DNA of 52,899 bases from positions 1-52,899 of the forward strand of contig NZ_BMFV01000035.1 of NCBI RefSeq assembly GCF_014639255.1, given 5' to 3'. Below the pieces are notes generated by a model that was not told the origin of the DNA, searched no databases, and saw nothing but the letters and a program-made list of their open reading frames with translations. Of the stretch, positions 24,895 through 33,081 are shown in pieces; within the stretch, counting starts at the first letter, position 1, and every line of letters begins with the position of its first letter. The translations under genes and the position numbers were made by a program. The stretch is from Pullulanibacillus pueri. Its GTDB lineage: Bacteria > Bacillota > Bacilli > Bacillales > Sporolactobacillaceae.

Positions 24895-24933
24895 AGGGTC
24901 CAAATGGCTTAGTTTCTCATTCAATCGGACCCT
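24895..24933. repeat. Stem-loop upstream of the VOC gene
   Basis: AGGGTCC (24895-24901) and GGACCCT (24927-24933) can pair around a 25-base loop, about 75 bp before the VOC start. It could be a leader structure or chance. Confidence 0.3.
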
Positions 24934-25008
24934 TTAAAAAGTTCCGCTGGTATTGACCTAAATGCATAGGATGAGATTGCCTCATTGACTAAAGGAAGGA
25001 TGATAGTT

Positions 25009-25413
25009 GTGAATTTTGCTTCTGTTCGTATCATTACTGAAGACGTGGATCGTCTTGTCAAATTCTATGAAAAAGTTACGGGTATTTCGGCTGAACGCCC
25101 TGCGCCTGTCTTTGCTGAACTTGTTTTGCCATCGTGTACTCTTGCGATCGGTCACTTGCAGACGGTACCACTGTTTGGTCCTGGCTCCGCAGTGGCTGCT
25201 AACAATCACTCCCTCATTATTGAGTTTCGCGTCAATAATATTGATGGCGAATACGAGCGCCTGAAATCGTTTGTAGATGAGTGGGTAAAGGAACCGACCA
25301 CGATGCCATGGGGGAACCGTGCGATGTTGTTCCGTGATCCCGACGGAAACCTCGTTAATCTCTTTGAGCCGGTCACCGAGGAGGCTATCGAACGGTTCAG
25401 CCGAAGAGGTTGA
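25009..25413 (+). CDS. VOC/glyoxalase-bleomycin resistance family protein
   Basis: 134 residues from GTG 25009, placed 9 bp after AAGGAAGG; upstream in-frame starts overlap that site. One VOC repeat begins NFASVRIITEDVDRLVKFYEKVTGI, the second IIEFRVNNIDGEYERLKSFV, ending MLFRDPDGNLVNLFEPV. The usual first metal His is not evident, so it may be a non-metal binding member. The substrate is unknown. Confidence 0.78.
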   Translation: MNFASVRIITEDVDRLVKFYEKVTGISAERPAPVFAELVLPSCTLAIGHLQTVPLFGPGSAVAANNHSLIIEFRVNNIDGEYERLKSFVDEWVKEPTTMPWGNRAMLFRDPDGNLVNLFEPVTEEAIERFSRRG

Positions 25414-25576
25414 AAAAGAGGTTTGAATGAGGAGTCAATCCGGAGGCAGGGTGTTCTTTTCATATAAAAGAGACCATGTCTCCATGTTAAGTTTGTTCCT
25501 TTATTTTTCTTTTTTTGTTTAGGGTATTGAATAAGCTTGTTGATAAGACTAGATTTAATGATTACGCGCCCAACGC

Positions 25577-25671
25577 ACTCTGCAATAGAAAATCACAATT
25601 CATAATCTGGTACAATCGCGGAAAGCCATAAGCCTCATGCCTCAGTAAGAATAAGGGGATGAGGCTTTTTT
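25577..25671 (+). repeat. Dispersed repeat, third decayed copy, with terminator
   Basis: Weak similarity to 3524-3635, followed by the same kind of hairpin: AGCCTCAT (25631-25638) with ATGAGGCT (25659-25666) and TTTTT. 25414-25850 otherwise has no gene I can support. Confidence 0.5.
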
Positions 25672-25851
25672 AAATATCTAAGGCTTCTACTGGTAAAAGT
25701 TTTTGTTTGCAAATGGAGATTTCATCGTCATTACTGACGGAGAACATAGATGAAGTGGTGCATTCTTGGGGCTAGCACCATTTATGGCTTCTGGATCTGA
25801 CTCATCTCTTGTTTAAAGCCATAAATAATTTCAGTAAATTTTAAAAACACC

Positions 25852-25911
25852 TTGACAATTATAAATCTAACAGTTATGTTACTATATAGTAACGCGTTAC
25901 CCTTCAGTAAC
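25852..25911 (+). promoter_or_regulatory. Promoter with two GTTAC operators for the AHSA1-ArsR operon
   Basis: TTGACA (25852-25857), 17 bp, TATGTT (25875-25880). The perfect 16-bp palindrome GTTACTATATAGTAAC (25878-25893) overlaps the -10, and a second dyad GTTAC-N6-GTAAC lies at 25896-25911. This layout predicts autorepression by the ArsR-family protein of the operon. Confidence 0.75.
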
Positions 25912-25928
25912 ATAAGGAGTGAAATAGT

Positions 25929-26348
25929 TTGATTGTTGAGCGTTTTATTGATATCAAGGCCAGTGTATCAGAGGTATGGCAGTTAATTTCTACCGAGGAA
26001 GGGATGAAAGATTGGTTTGGCGCGGATATTCAGATTGACATGAGCGTTCATGGCAAATATCGACTCACGGATCCTGAGGGAAGCCAGATCATCTGTGGCG
26101 AAGTATTGGAAATCAGTCCTTTGGAGGGGATTACCATCTCCTGGTATGAAGAGGGCTCCGATTGGTTGAATCCGACAACAGTGTCCTTCCGCTTGGAGGA
26201 AATATCCGAAGGCGTCAGGGTTCATGTCACGCATTCAGGCTTTGAAGAAGTCAGAAAGCAAGGGTGGGAACGGACTTATAACGAATACCAGAAAGGCTGG
26301 ACCCGTCACCACCTACTGGAGAACTTAAAGGCACGAGCTGAGGGTTAA
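25929..26348 (+). CDS. SRPBCC / AHSA1-like domain protein
   Basis: 139 residues from TTG 25929, with AAGGAG 9 bp upstream. It is a START-like fold of the AHSA1 type: ERFIDIKASVSEVWQLISTEEGMKDWFGADI at the start, GEVLEISPLEGITISWY in the middle, and VHVTHSGFE...YNEYQKGWTRHHLLENLKA as the long C-terminal helix. The family binds hydrophobic ligands. It overlaps the ArsR gene by one base (TAATG) and is co-regulated with it, like the Bacillus pairs of an AHSA1 protein and a SdpR-type repressor. Confidence 0.85.
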   Translation: MIVERFIDIKASVSEVWQLISTEEGMKDWFGADIQIDMSVHGKYRLTDPEGSQIICGEVLEISPLEGITISWYEEGSDWLNPTTVSFRLEEISEGVRVHVTHSGFEEVRKQGWERTYNEYQKGWTRHHLLENLKARAEG

Positions 26349-26710
26349 TGGCACCCTCTAAGGAACCAGGAAACGTGAATGAAAAAGACTTCTTTCAGGC
26401 CCTCGGGGACAATACACGTCGTACCATTATAGATCTATTGGCAGAACGTGGTGAAATGACAGTGACACAACTCAGCGAGCACTTCCCCAATCTGGTTCGT
26501 TCCGGCATTTCAAAACACTTAATGCAATTGCGTAAATTAAACCTTGTGTACAGCATTAAGCGTGGCAGGGAGCATATCTACCGGATCAATCCGGAGGTTA
26601 TAAGGGATGTGTTAAAGCCGTGGGTTCAAAAGTATGAAAAATTCTGGGATGAAAGGCTTCTTCGTCTTAAACAGTCTGCAGAAAGTTCGAAACGCGATCA
26701 TGAAGAGTGA
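26348..26710 (+). CDS. ArsR-family transcriptional repressor
   Basis: 120 residues, ATG overlapping the previous stop. Winged helix: DFFQALGDNTRRTIIDLLAERGEMTVTQLSEHFPNLVRSGISKHLMQLRKLNLVYSIKRGREHIYRI, followed by the WVQKYEKFWDERLLRLK helix common in SdpR/PagR-like members. No metal-binding Cys motif is present, so it is probably not a metal sensor. The likely target is its own promoter at 25852-25911. Confidence 0.88.
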   Translation: MAPSKEPGNVNEKDFFQALGDNTRRTIIDLLAERGEMTVTQLSEHFPNLVRSGISKHLMQLRKLNLVYSIKRGREHIYRINPEVIRDVLKPWVQKYEKFWDERLLRLKQSAESSKRDHEE

Positions 26711-26818
26711 TATGTGCATGCAAGTAAGGCTTTTAAAACTGATGTGTGTTTCCGATATTTCGAGAGAGTAAGTATCTGTTAGATGAAACGAAAATCATTG
26801 TATTGGAGGAGATTTTTT

Positions 26819-27202
26819 ATGTTTTTATCTGCTTACCCCCATGTCTATACACAGGACATCAATCAAGCTTTGCGGTTTTACCGTGATCTTCTCGGGTTTA
26901 AACAGACCTTTCAGTTCCCGGACAAAGGACAACCGGACCATGTTGAACTTCGCCTCGGAGATTCAGTGATCGCTTTGACAACCAATGATGCGGTAAAGGA
27001 TGATGGCGTGTCAGCACCCACTCCTGGCCACCCCTTCCAACTCACGGTTTGGGCTGAAGCTGCGGATCAAGCTGTCGAGCATTTACGTGAGGCCGGAGTA
27101 CCGGTCGTTATCGAAACACACGATCATATGTCGGGAAATCGCCGAGCTTATGTGACCGACCCTGATGACAATTGGATTGCGATTGTTTCTCGGAAGAAAT
27201 GA
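26819..27202 (+). CDS. VOC/glyoxalase-family protein
   Basis: 127 residues from ATG 26819, with TTGGAGGAG at ideal spacing; the longer frame upstream has no site. Two VOC repeats: SAYPHVYTQDINQALRFYRDLLGFKQTFQF and HPFQLTVWAEAADQAVEHLREAGV, ending YVTDPDDNWIAIVSRK. It resembles the bleomycin-resistance/PhnB-like group. It lies 108 bp after the ArsR gene and could be read from that operon. Confidence 0.82.
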   Translation: MFLSAYPHVYTQDINQALRFYRDLLGFKQTFQFPDKGQPDHVELRLGDSVIALTTNDAVKDDGVSAPTPGHPFQLTVWAEAADQAVEHLREAGVPVVIETHDHMSGNRRAYVTDPDDNWIAIVSRKK

Positions 27203-27346
27203 GGTTGTGGCCTTCCGTGTTATTATCTTGTAAATCAGTGCTTTTCTGAAGATATTTTATGGTGGCAGACAGTAGAGGTTAGTGGTGTACGCTTTTGTGA
27301 AAAATGTAAGAGGAGTACTTCTTAAGGTTGTAATTAGACCTACTAA

Positions 27347-27376
27347 AAATAGTCATTCCTATTGGAGTGACTATTT
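27347..27376 (+). terminator. Rho-independent terminator
   Basis: AAATAGTCATTCC (27347-27359) and GGAGTGACTATTT (27364-27376) with one wobble, followed by TTTT. It is placed between the convergent VOC and XRE genes and could serve both. Confidence 0.75.
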
Positions 27377-27409
27377 TTTTACATTTATTAAAAGTTAAGG
27401 GGCTTAATT

Positions 27410-27790
27410 TTAATATTCCTCTTGAATAAAACGCCATAGCCGCTTCAATTTTTGAATATGTTCTGAAGGATTAGCTGCTAGTTCGTTGACGAAGCTCTCA
27501 TCTTTTTTCAATTCCTTAATAAGCTGGAGCTCTTTCTCTGTGAGTGTTAAATCATCAGGTGTTTGGAAGACTGTAGTATGGTGATAGTCATTAATTGTCC
27601 CAAGTAAATAATCAGCTGAAACTTTAAAAATTGAAGCCATTTGCTTTAAGGTTTCTAAGGAAGGTTCATTTCTCCCCCGCTCATAATAGCCGTATGCGCT
27701 AGTGGTGATATTAAGTAATTTTGCTATTTCCTCTTGATTAAGACCCGCATTTTCTCTTAGTAACCGCAGACGTTCTTGGAAAACCTTCAT
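27410..27790 (-). CDS. XRE-family HTH regulator
   Basis: 126 residues from ATG 27790 (MKVFQERLRLL), with GGGGAGG about 10 bp upstream. HTH_3 domain: LNQEEIAKLLNITTSAYGYYERGRNEPSLETLKQMASIFKVSADYLLG. The C-terminal half (LTEKELQLIKELKKDESFVNELAANPSEHIQKLKRLW) is helical and probably dimerises. A broken paralogue lies at 3785-3870. The target is unknown; the LacI gene is divergent. Confidence 0.85.
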   Translation of the reverse strand: MKVFQERLRLLRENAGLNQEEIAKLLNITTSAYGYYERGRNEPSLETLKQMASIFKVSADYLLGTINDYHHTTVFQTPDDLTLTEKELQLIKELKKDESFVNELAANPSEHIQKLKRLWRFIQEEY

Positions 27791-27988
27791 TATCGGACAA
27801 CCTCCCCATCCCAATTTGCGTGCATTATATAACTAATTGGTAAAGGGGTTATCAAAAAGTACCTAAATGTTGTAAAGGTTATTTACAAACAACAAAATGT
27901 TATATATAATCCTAGTTAACGAGGATTTTTTCTATTCAGATATAAAAGATAATTTTGATTTCTGAATTCTATGTTTAGACGGATTTAA

Positions 27989-28033
27989 GTGAGAACGTTA
28001 TCACTTTATTTTCAATGAATGAGAACGTTCTCA
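27989..28033 (+). promoter_or_regulatory. Two LacI-type operators upstream of the LacI gene
   Basis: The perfect 14-bp palindrome TGAGAACGTTCTCA (28020-28033) and a near copy GTGAGAACGTTATCAC (27989-28004) are about 30 bp apart centre to centre. The central CG and the place between promoter and start codon are typical of LacI/GalR autoregulation. Confidence 0.75.
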
Positions 28034-28049
28034 ATGGTGGAGGAATGTT

Positions 28050-29123
28050 ATGCCTAGGAAGAGTGAACAGAAAAGTAAAGAATACACGATTAAAGATGTA
28101 GCTGAACTAGCTGGTGTTTCTACTGCAACAGTTGGGAGGGTCTTAGGTGGATATGGAAGTGCATCTCATGAGGCAACTCAAGCAGTTAGGGAGGCCGCAA
28201 ATAAACTCCATTATATCCCTAACGGAATTGCTCAAAGCATGAAGAAGAAAACGACTAAATCTGTTGGATTGATTGTAGCTAATATCTGTAATCCTTACTT
28301 CAGCTCAATTGCAAGAATAGTTGAAAGTGTTTTAGTGAAAAAGGGTTATAACATTATCATTTGTAATACTGACGAGGATGGGGATAGAGAGATTTCTTAT
28401 CTAAAGATGTTGTATGAAAAGAGAATTGACGGATTAATGATTGCTAGTGCTTTAAAAGAGTCTGAGAGAAAGGATTCTCAATTTAATATGACCTATAAAG
28501 AATCTATACCAACAATTATTATCGATAGAGAAATTTCAAACCTAAAATTTCCGACAGTTGCATCGGATAATTTTAGAGGAGCCTATGAAGCAACTAGTCA
28601 CTTAATTAAATTAGGTCATAAAAGAATAGGGATTATTGGTTCAACGATTAGTACCTTTTTTAGACGCGTCGAAGGTTATAGACAGGCAATGCTTGATCAT
28701 TCACTCCCTTTTGACACTAATCTTGTTTTCAATAAATCTTATAAAAATGTCAAACCAGGGGATGTGAGTGAAGGAATTTATGCTACAAAGAATCTTTTGA
28801 AATATAGAGAGTACAGGCCAACAGCTATTTTTGCCTTAAATAATCTACTGACTACCGGCGTATTGATTGCAGTTAATGATCTTGGTCTCAAAATACCAGA
28901 TGATGTTGCTGTTATTGGTTGGGATGATTTTGATTTGGCATCACTTCTTAATCCACCCATTACAGTAGTTAAACAGTCAACTTATAACATCGCCACAATT
29001 GCTATTAGTCGATTACTTCAACAAATAGAGAATCCAAATACTATTTTAAATGAAGAAAAGAAGGTCATTTTGTCTACTGAACTGGTGATTAGAGGGTCTT
29101 GTGGTTCTAATGTCACGTATTAA
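28050..29123 (+). CDS. LacI/GalR-family transcriptional regulator
   Basis: 357 residues, ATG behind GGAGGAATGTT. N-terminal HTH: YTIKDVAELAGVSTATVGRVLGGYGSASHEATQAVREAANKLHYIPN, with the hinge helix IAQSMKKKTT. The effector domain is of the periplasmic-binding type (SVGLIVANICNPYFSSIARIVESVL; VIGWDDFDLASLLNPPITVVKQSTYNIATIA). It heads the AnmK-ABC-epimerase-isomerase gene set and is the probable sugar-responsive repressor of that set through the operators just upstream. The true ligand is unknown. Confidence 0.9.
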   Translation: MPRKSEQKSKEYTIKDVAELAGVSTATVGRVLGGYGSASHEATQAVREAANKLHYIPNGIAQSMKKKTTKSVGLIVANICNPYFSSIARIVESVLVKKGYNIIICNTDEDGDREISYLKMLYEKRIDGLMIASALKESERKDSQFNMTYKESIPTIIIDREISNLKFPTVASDNFRGAYEATSHLIKLGHKRIGIIGSTISTFFRRVEGYRQAMLDHSLPFDTNLVFNKSYKNVKPGDVSEGIYATKNLLKYREYRPTAIFALNNLLTTGVLIAVNDLGLKIPDDVAVIGWDDFDLASLLNPPITVVKQSTYNIATIAISRLLQQIENPNTILNEEKKVILSTELVIRGSCGSNVTY

Positions 29124-29132
29124 ATTAACTTA

Positions 29133-29152
29133 AGGAGGTGATTTAGATGTAA
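29133..29152 (+). promoter_or_regulatory. Strong Shine-Dalgarno followed by ATG-TAA
   Basis: AGGAGGTGAT (29133-29142) is a long anti-16S match, and at ideal spacing it is followed by ATG at 29147 and at once TAA at 29150. No protein is made from it. It could be a ribosome-loading start-stop element in the leader of the AnmK gene or the scar of a lost gene. Confidence 0.45.
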
Positions 29153-29213
29153 AGAATATCTACAGTATTATTGGTTTGAAAAAGTCTTTTATAAATTTAA
29201 GGAGGGAAAATCA

Positions 29214-30449
29214 ATGTCGTTAATGATTGGTCTTAACAGTGGAACATCTTTTGATGGAATTGATGCAGTTTTGATCGAAATTACTATGGGAGCTGATGGT
29301 CATCCAAATCCACCTAAATATATAGATGGATTATCGATGCAATGGCCTAAAGAAGTCCAAAAGGTGATGTTAGATACATTTGCCAACAAAGTTGATATGG
29401 AAGGGTTAGGGAGATTAAACTATGTTGCTGGTGCTGTGTTCGCCAATGTAGCTAATGCACTACTCGATAAACTGAATTTATCACCATTTGAGATTGATGG
29501 GATTGCAGTAGATGGTCAAACCATCTACCAAGAGCAACCAGATCACAAGAAAATTAATCAAATGACTGATGAAGAAAAAAGTGACCTTGTCGGTAGATGG
29601 TTCAATGGTCCCTATCCAATTTGTTATCAACTTGTAGAGTCGAATGTGGTTGCGGCCCATACTAACATTACTACAATTACCCACTTCAGACAGGCGGATC
29701 ATGCTTTTGGAGGAAATGGTGCACCGCTCATGCAGTACTTGGATTGGGTTGTTTTTAAAAATAATGGACCAACACTGACTTTGAATTTAGGTGGGATAGC
29801 AAACGTTCAATTTGTAAAGAAGGACAGAAGTCAAATGATTGCCTTTGATACAGGTCCTGGAAATGTCCTACTGGATCATGCTTGCAGAAAACTTTACAAC
29901 ATATCATATGACAAAGGAGGGAGGATTGCTGCTGAAGGTCAAGTTAATGATGAAATGCTTCAAGAACTAATGAAACATCCATACTTTGAGCGAGAACTTC
30001 CTAGATCTGCGTGGAGAAATGACTTTTCTTCAGTATATGGCGATTCCATTTTGGAGAAATTTAGTCACTTGTCTGGTGAAGATATTATGGCAACCTTCTG
30101 TGCCTTTACAGCGAAGGCAATTGCAAAAAATGCGAAGGATAATATTCCCTCATTTGAGGATATCAAAGTTATGATTGCAAGCGGTGGAGGAGTTTTTAAT
30201 CCGGTTCTAATGGAATATATTCAGGAGGAATTGCCTAAGGGTATGCGTCTTACAACGTCGGATGAATATGGGATTCCACCACAATTTAAAGAGGCGATAA
30301 AGTTTGCAACTATAGGTTATTCAACTCTACATCAAGTGGCCAATAATATTCCAGGTGCAAGCCATGCGGACAATTATGCCATTATGGGTAAAGTTGCGTA
30401 TGCACCAAGGCATGCTAAAGCTATTGGACTTTTGCCTAAGAAAAAATAA
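29214..30449 (+). CDS. AnmK-family anhydro-sugar kinase
   Basis: 411 residues, ATG with AAGGAGGG upstream. The AnmK fold begins LMIGLNSGTSFDGIDAVLIEI (canonical GLMSGTSLDGVD). The catalytic loop is THFRQADHAFGGNGAPL, with the Asp that activates water, although GGNG replaces the usual GGQG. TLNLGGIANVQF, FDTGPGNVLLDHACRK and VMIASGGGVFNPVLMEYI complete the ATPase core. Classical AnmK opens 1,6-anhydro-MurNAc and phosphorylates it to MurNAc-6-phosphate. No MurQ-type etherase is nearby; instead a ribose-type ABC importer, an epimerase and ManA follow. It may act on another 1,6-anhydrosugar, as fungal levoglucosan kinase (same family) does. Confidence 0.82.
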   Translation: MSLMIGLNSGTSFDGIDAVLIEITMGADGHPNPPKYIDGLSMQWPKEVQKVMLDTFANKVDMEGLGRLNYVAGAVFANVANALLDKLNLSPFEIDGIAVDGQTIYQEQPDHKKINQMTDEEKSDLVGRWFNGPYPICYQLVESNVVAAHTNITTITHFRQADHAFGGNGAPLMQYLDWVVFKNNGPTLTLNLGGIANVQFVKKDRSQMIAFDTGPGNVLLDHACRKLYNISYDKGGRIAAEGQVNDEMLQELMKHPYFERELPRSAWRNDFSSVYGDSILEKFSHLSGEDIMATFCAFTAKAIAKNAKDNIPSFEDIKVMIASGGGVFNPVLMEYIQEELPKGMRLTTSDEYGIPPQFKEAIKFATIGYSTLHQVANNIPGASHADNYAIMGKVAYAPRHAKAIGLLPKKK

Positions 30450-30534
30450 GAGGAAACTGTATATAACCCGACAAAGTCATTACAGCTTCCTTTAAAAATA
30501 GTATCAAAATTATGGTATCACAGGGGGAAGAAAT

Positions 30535-31536
30535 TTGAAACAGAAAAGTACTAGTTTCATATTACTCGTTACCATCATAATTATGGCATTTCTTATATCA
30601 GGTTGTGCCAATGGAGATCAGGAAAGTTCAAGTTCAAATCCAAATGCTGGGAACTCAGATTCTACATCCAATAGTGAGATCAAATTAGGCTTTTCTTTTG
30701 GACAAGGTGTTCATCCGTTTTTTGTCGCAATGCAAAAAGGGGCCCAGGATGAAGCAAAGAAATTAAATGTAGATCTAAAAATGACCAGTGCAAATTATAA
30801 GATAGAAAATCAGTTAGCAGATGTAGAAGACCTTTTGCAACAAAACGTTGATGCTTTGTTGATTAATCCAATTGATTCAAAGGCAGTATCAAATGTTGTA
30901 AAAGAGGCAAATGATAAGAATATCGGTGTGTTTACAGTAGATATCGGTGTGGTTGGGGCAGATACCACTTCATTTATTGCTTCAGATAACAAAGAAATAG
31001 GAAAAGCGGCAGCTAAATATGTTACAAAACAATTGAATGGGAAGGGTAAGATAGCAATTATTGGCTGGCCAACAATTACGTCTTGCAAAGATAGAGAAAC
31101 TGGATTTCTCGAGGAAATTAAAAAATCACCGGGAATAAAGGTTGTTGCTAATCAAGGAGCTGGAATGGAAAGGTCAAAGGCTCTTGAAGCAGCAGAAAAT
31201 ATACTTCAAGCTCATCCAGATATTGATGCTTTCTTTGGAGTTAATGAAAGCGCTGCTACGGGAGCTCTGAGTGCAGTTCAAGCAAGGGGAAGTAAAAATT
31301 TATTTATTGCTGGTGTTGATTCAACCCCTGATGTACTGGATGCTATCAAGAATAATACACCACTCAAGGCAACCATTGCCCAAGACCCTTATAAAATGGG
31401 GGAACTTGCTGTGAAAAATGCAGTGGATTTTATAAATGGTAAAACACCAAAAAAGACAATACCTGTTGAAACTAGCCTTGTAACCTCCGAGAATGTGGAA
31501 AAATTTATTAAAAGAGATTCTCAGTATAACAAATAA
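30535..31536 (+). CDS. Sugar ABC transporter substrate-binding lipoprotein (RbsB type)
   Basis: 333 residues from TTG 30535 with GGGGGAAG upstream. The lipoprotein signal FILLVTIIIMAFLISGCANG is followed by a Ser/Asn-rich linker and a Peripla_BP_4 domain: IKLGFSFGQGVHPFFVAMQKGAQDEAKKL, VDALLINPIDSKAVSNVVKEAND, FFGVNESAATGALSAVQARG, TIAQDPYKMGELAVKNAVDFINGK. This group binds pentoses and hexoses such as ribose, allose and inositol. It is the first gene of the importer. Confidence 0.92.
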   Translation: MKQKSTSFILLVTIIIMAFLISGCANGDQESSSSNPNAGNSDSTSNSEIKLGFSFGQGVHPFFVAMQKGAQDEAKKLNVDLKMTSANYKIENQLADVEDLLQQNVDALLINPIDSKAVSNVVKEANDKNIGVFTVDIGVVGADTTSFIASDNKEIGKAAAKYVTKQLNGKGKIAIIGWPTITSCKDRETGFLEEIKKSPGIKVVANQGAGMERSKALEAAENILQAHPDIDAFFGVNESAATGALSAVQARGSKNLFIAGVDSTPDVLDAIKNNTPLKATIAQDPYKMGELAVKNAVDFINGKTPKKTIPVETSLVTSENVEKFIKRDSQYNK

Positions 31537-31569
31537 TTAGTGTGAAAATGTTAAGGAAAAGGTGATAGT

Positions 31570-33081
31570 GTGAAAAGTATTTTATCAATGAAGAATATTA
31601 GTAAGTCCTTTTCCGGAGTTAAGGTATTGGATAATGCTCAGTTAGAGATTAATGAAGGTGAAGTTCATGCGTTAATGGGAGCTAACGGTGCTGGGAAATC
31701 AACTTTAATGAAGATACTAACAGGAATCTATCAAAAGGATGAAGGTGCCATTCTCCTTGGAAATGGGGATGGAGAGTTAAAGGGAATTGAATTTCAATTC
31801 CCTCTCCAAGCCTTAGAAAAAGGCATAAGCATGATCTATCAAGAGTTTAATTTAGTGGACAATCTCAGTATTGCTGAAAATATCTTTTTGGGAAGGGAAC
31901 CCATTAACTCACTAAAACATATTGATTGGAAAAAGATGTTCCAGGAATCTAAAAAGTATTTAGAGAAAATTGGTATGGAGATTGATACAAAACTTAAGGT
32001 TGGGAAACTAAGTACAGCTCAAAAACAATCTGTTGAAATTGCAAAATGTTTATCTCTTAATTCTCGAATTATTATTATGGATGAGCCTACTGCAAGCTTA
32101 ACAGACTACGAAATTAAGAATCTGTTTAATTTAATAAAAGATCTTAAGAAAAAAGGATATAGCATCATTTATATTTCTCACAGAATGGAAGAAATTTTTT
32201 CGATCACTGATCGGATTACAGTTATGAAAGATGGGTGCTATGTAAATACATTAAAAACTAGTGACACCACGGAAAATGAACTTGTAAGATTGATGGTAGG
32301 AAAGGAAGTAATTACTCAAACAAGGGATAATGCTTCAAAGGTCAATAAAAATAAAGAAACGATTTTTTCCGTGAAAAATGTAAGTTCAAAGAGTTTGTTA
32401 CAAAATATTAATTTCAATCTAAATAAGGGAGAAATTTTAGGCTTTTTTGGATTAGTAGGTGCGGGGAGAACTGAATTAGCTAGGGTCATTTTTGGTATAG
32501 ATAAAATGGAATATGGAGAGGTATGGATTGAGGGGGAGATGGTAAATATTAAGAATCCTTATGAAGCTACCAGGCATCACATCGGATTAGTCCCTGAAGA
32601 TAGAAAAGATCTAGGATTAATTTTAAATTTACCTATAAAAAACAACATGAGTCTAACAAAATTAAGATATTTAAATCCTTTCATTCTAAGAAAACAATTA
32701 GAAAATCGGATGTCAACCCAATATATTAATGATCTTTCTATTGCTACTTCTGGTCCAAATCAGATAACAGCAGAATTAAGTGGTGGTAATCAGCAAAAAG
32801 TTGTTATTGCGAAATGGTTATCCGTTTCCCCAAAAATTTTAATTTTAGATGAACCTACAAGAGGAATTGATATTGGGGCTAAAAACGAAATTTATAAGTT
32901 GATGGGAAAGTTGGTAGATGAAGGGATGAGTATTATTATGATATCTTCTGAACTTCCTGAAATACTTAATGTTAGTGATAGGGTAATTGTCATGCATGAG
33001 GGGAAAATCACTTTTGATCATAAGAATATTGGATTAGATCAAGAAACCATTTTGCAATATGCAATGGGGGTAAGAAAATGA
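31570..33081 (+). CDS. Sugar ABC transporter ATPase (RbsA type)
   Basis: 503 residues from GTG 31570 behind AAGGTGAT. Two ABC domains: the first with Walker A GANGAGKST (residues about 37-45), degenerate signature LSTAQKQ and Walker B IIIMDEPTAS; the second with GLVGAGRTEL, signature LSGGNQQKVVIAKWL and Walker B ILILDEPTRGID. This is the RbsA/MglA arrangement in which one site is non-canonical. The stop overlaps the permease ATG by 4 bp. Confidence 0.93.
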   Translation: MKSILSMKNISKSFSGVKVLDNAQLEINEGEVHALMGANGAGKSTLMKILTGIYQKDEGAILLGNGDGELKGIEFQFPLQALEKGISMIYQEFNLVDNLSIAENIFLGREPINSLKHIDWKKMFQESKKYLEKIGMEIDTKLKVGKLSTAQKQSVEIAKCLSLNSRIIIMDEPTASLTDYEIKNLFNLIKDLKKKGYSIIYISHRMEEIFSITDRITVMKDGCYVNTLKTSDTTENELVRLMVGKEVITQTRDNASKVNKNKETIFSVKNVSSKSLLQNINFNLNKGEILGFFGLVGAGRTELARVIFGIDKMEYGEVWIEGEMVNIKNPYEATRHHIGLVPEDRKDLGLILNLPIKNNMSLTKLRYLNPFILRKQLENRMSTQYINDLSIATSGPNQITAELSGGNQQKVVIAKWLSVSPKILILDEPTRGIDIGAKNEIYKLMGKLVDEGMSIIMISSELPEILNVSDRVIVMHEGKITFDHKNIGLDQETILQYAMGVRK

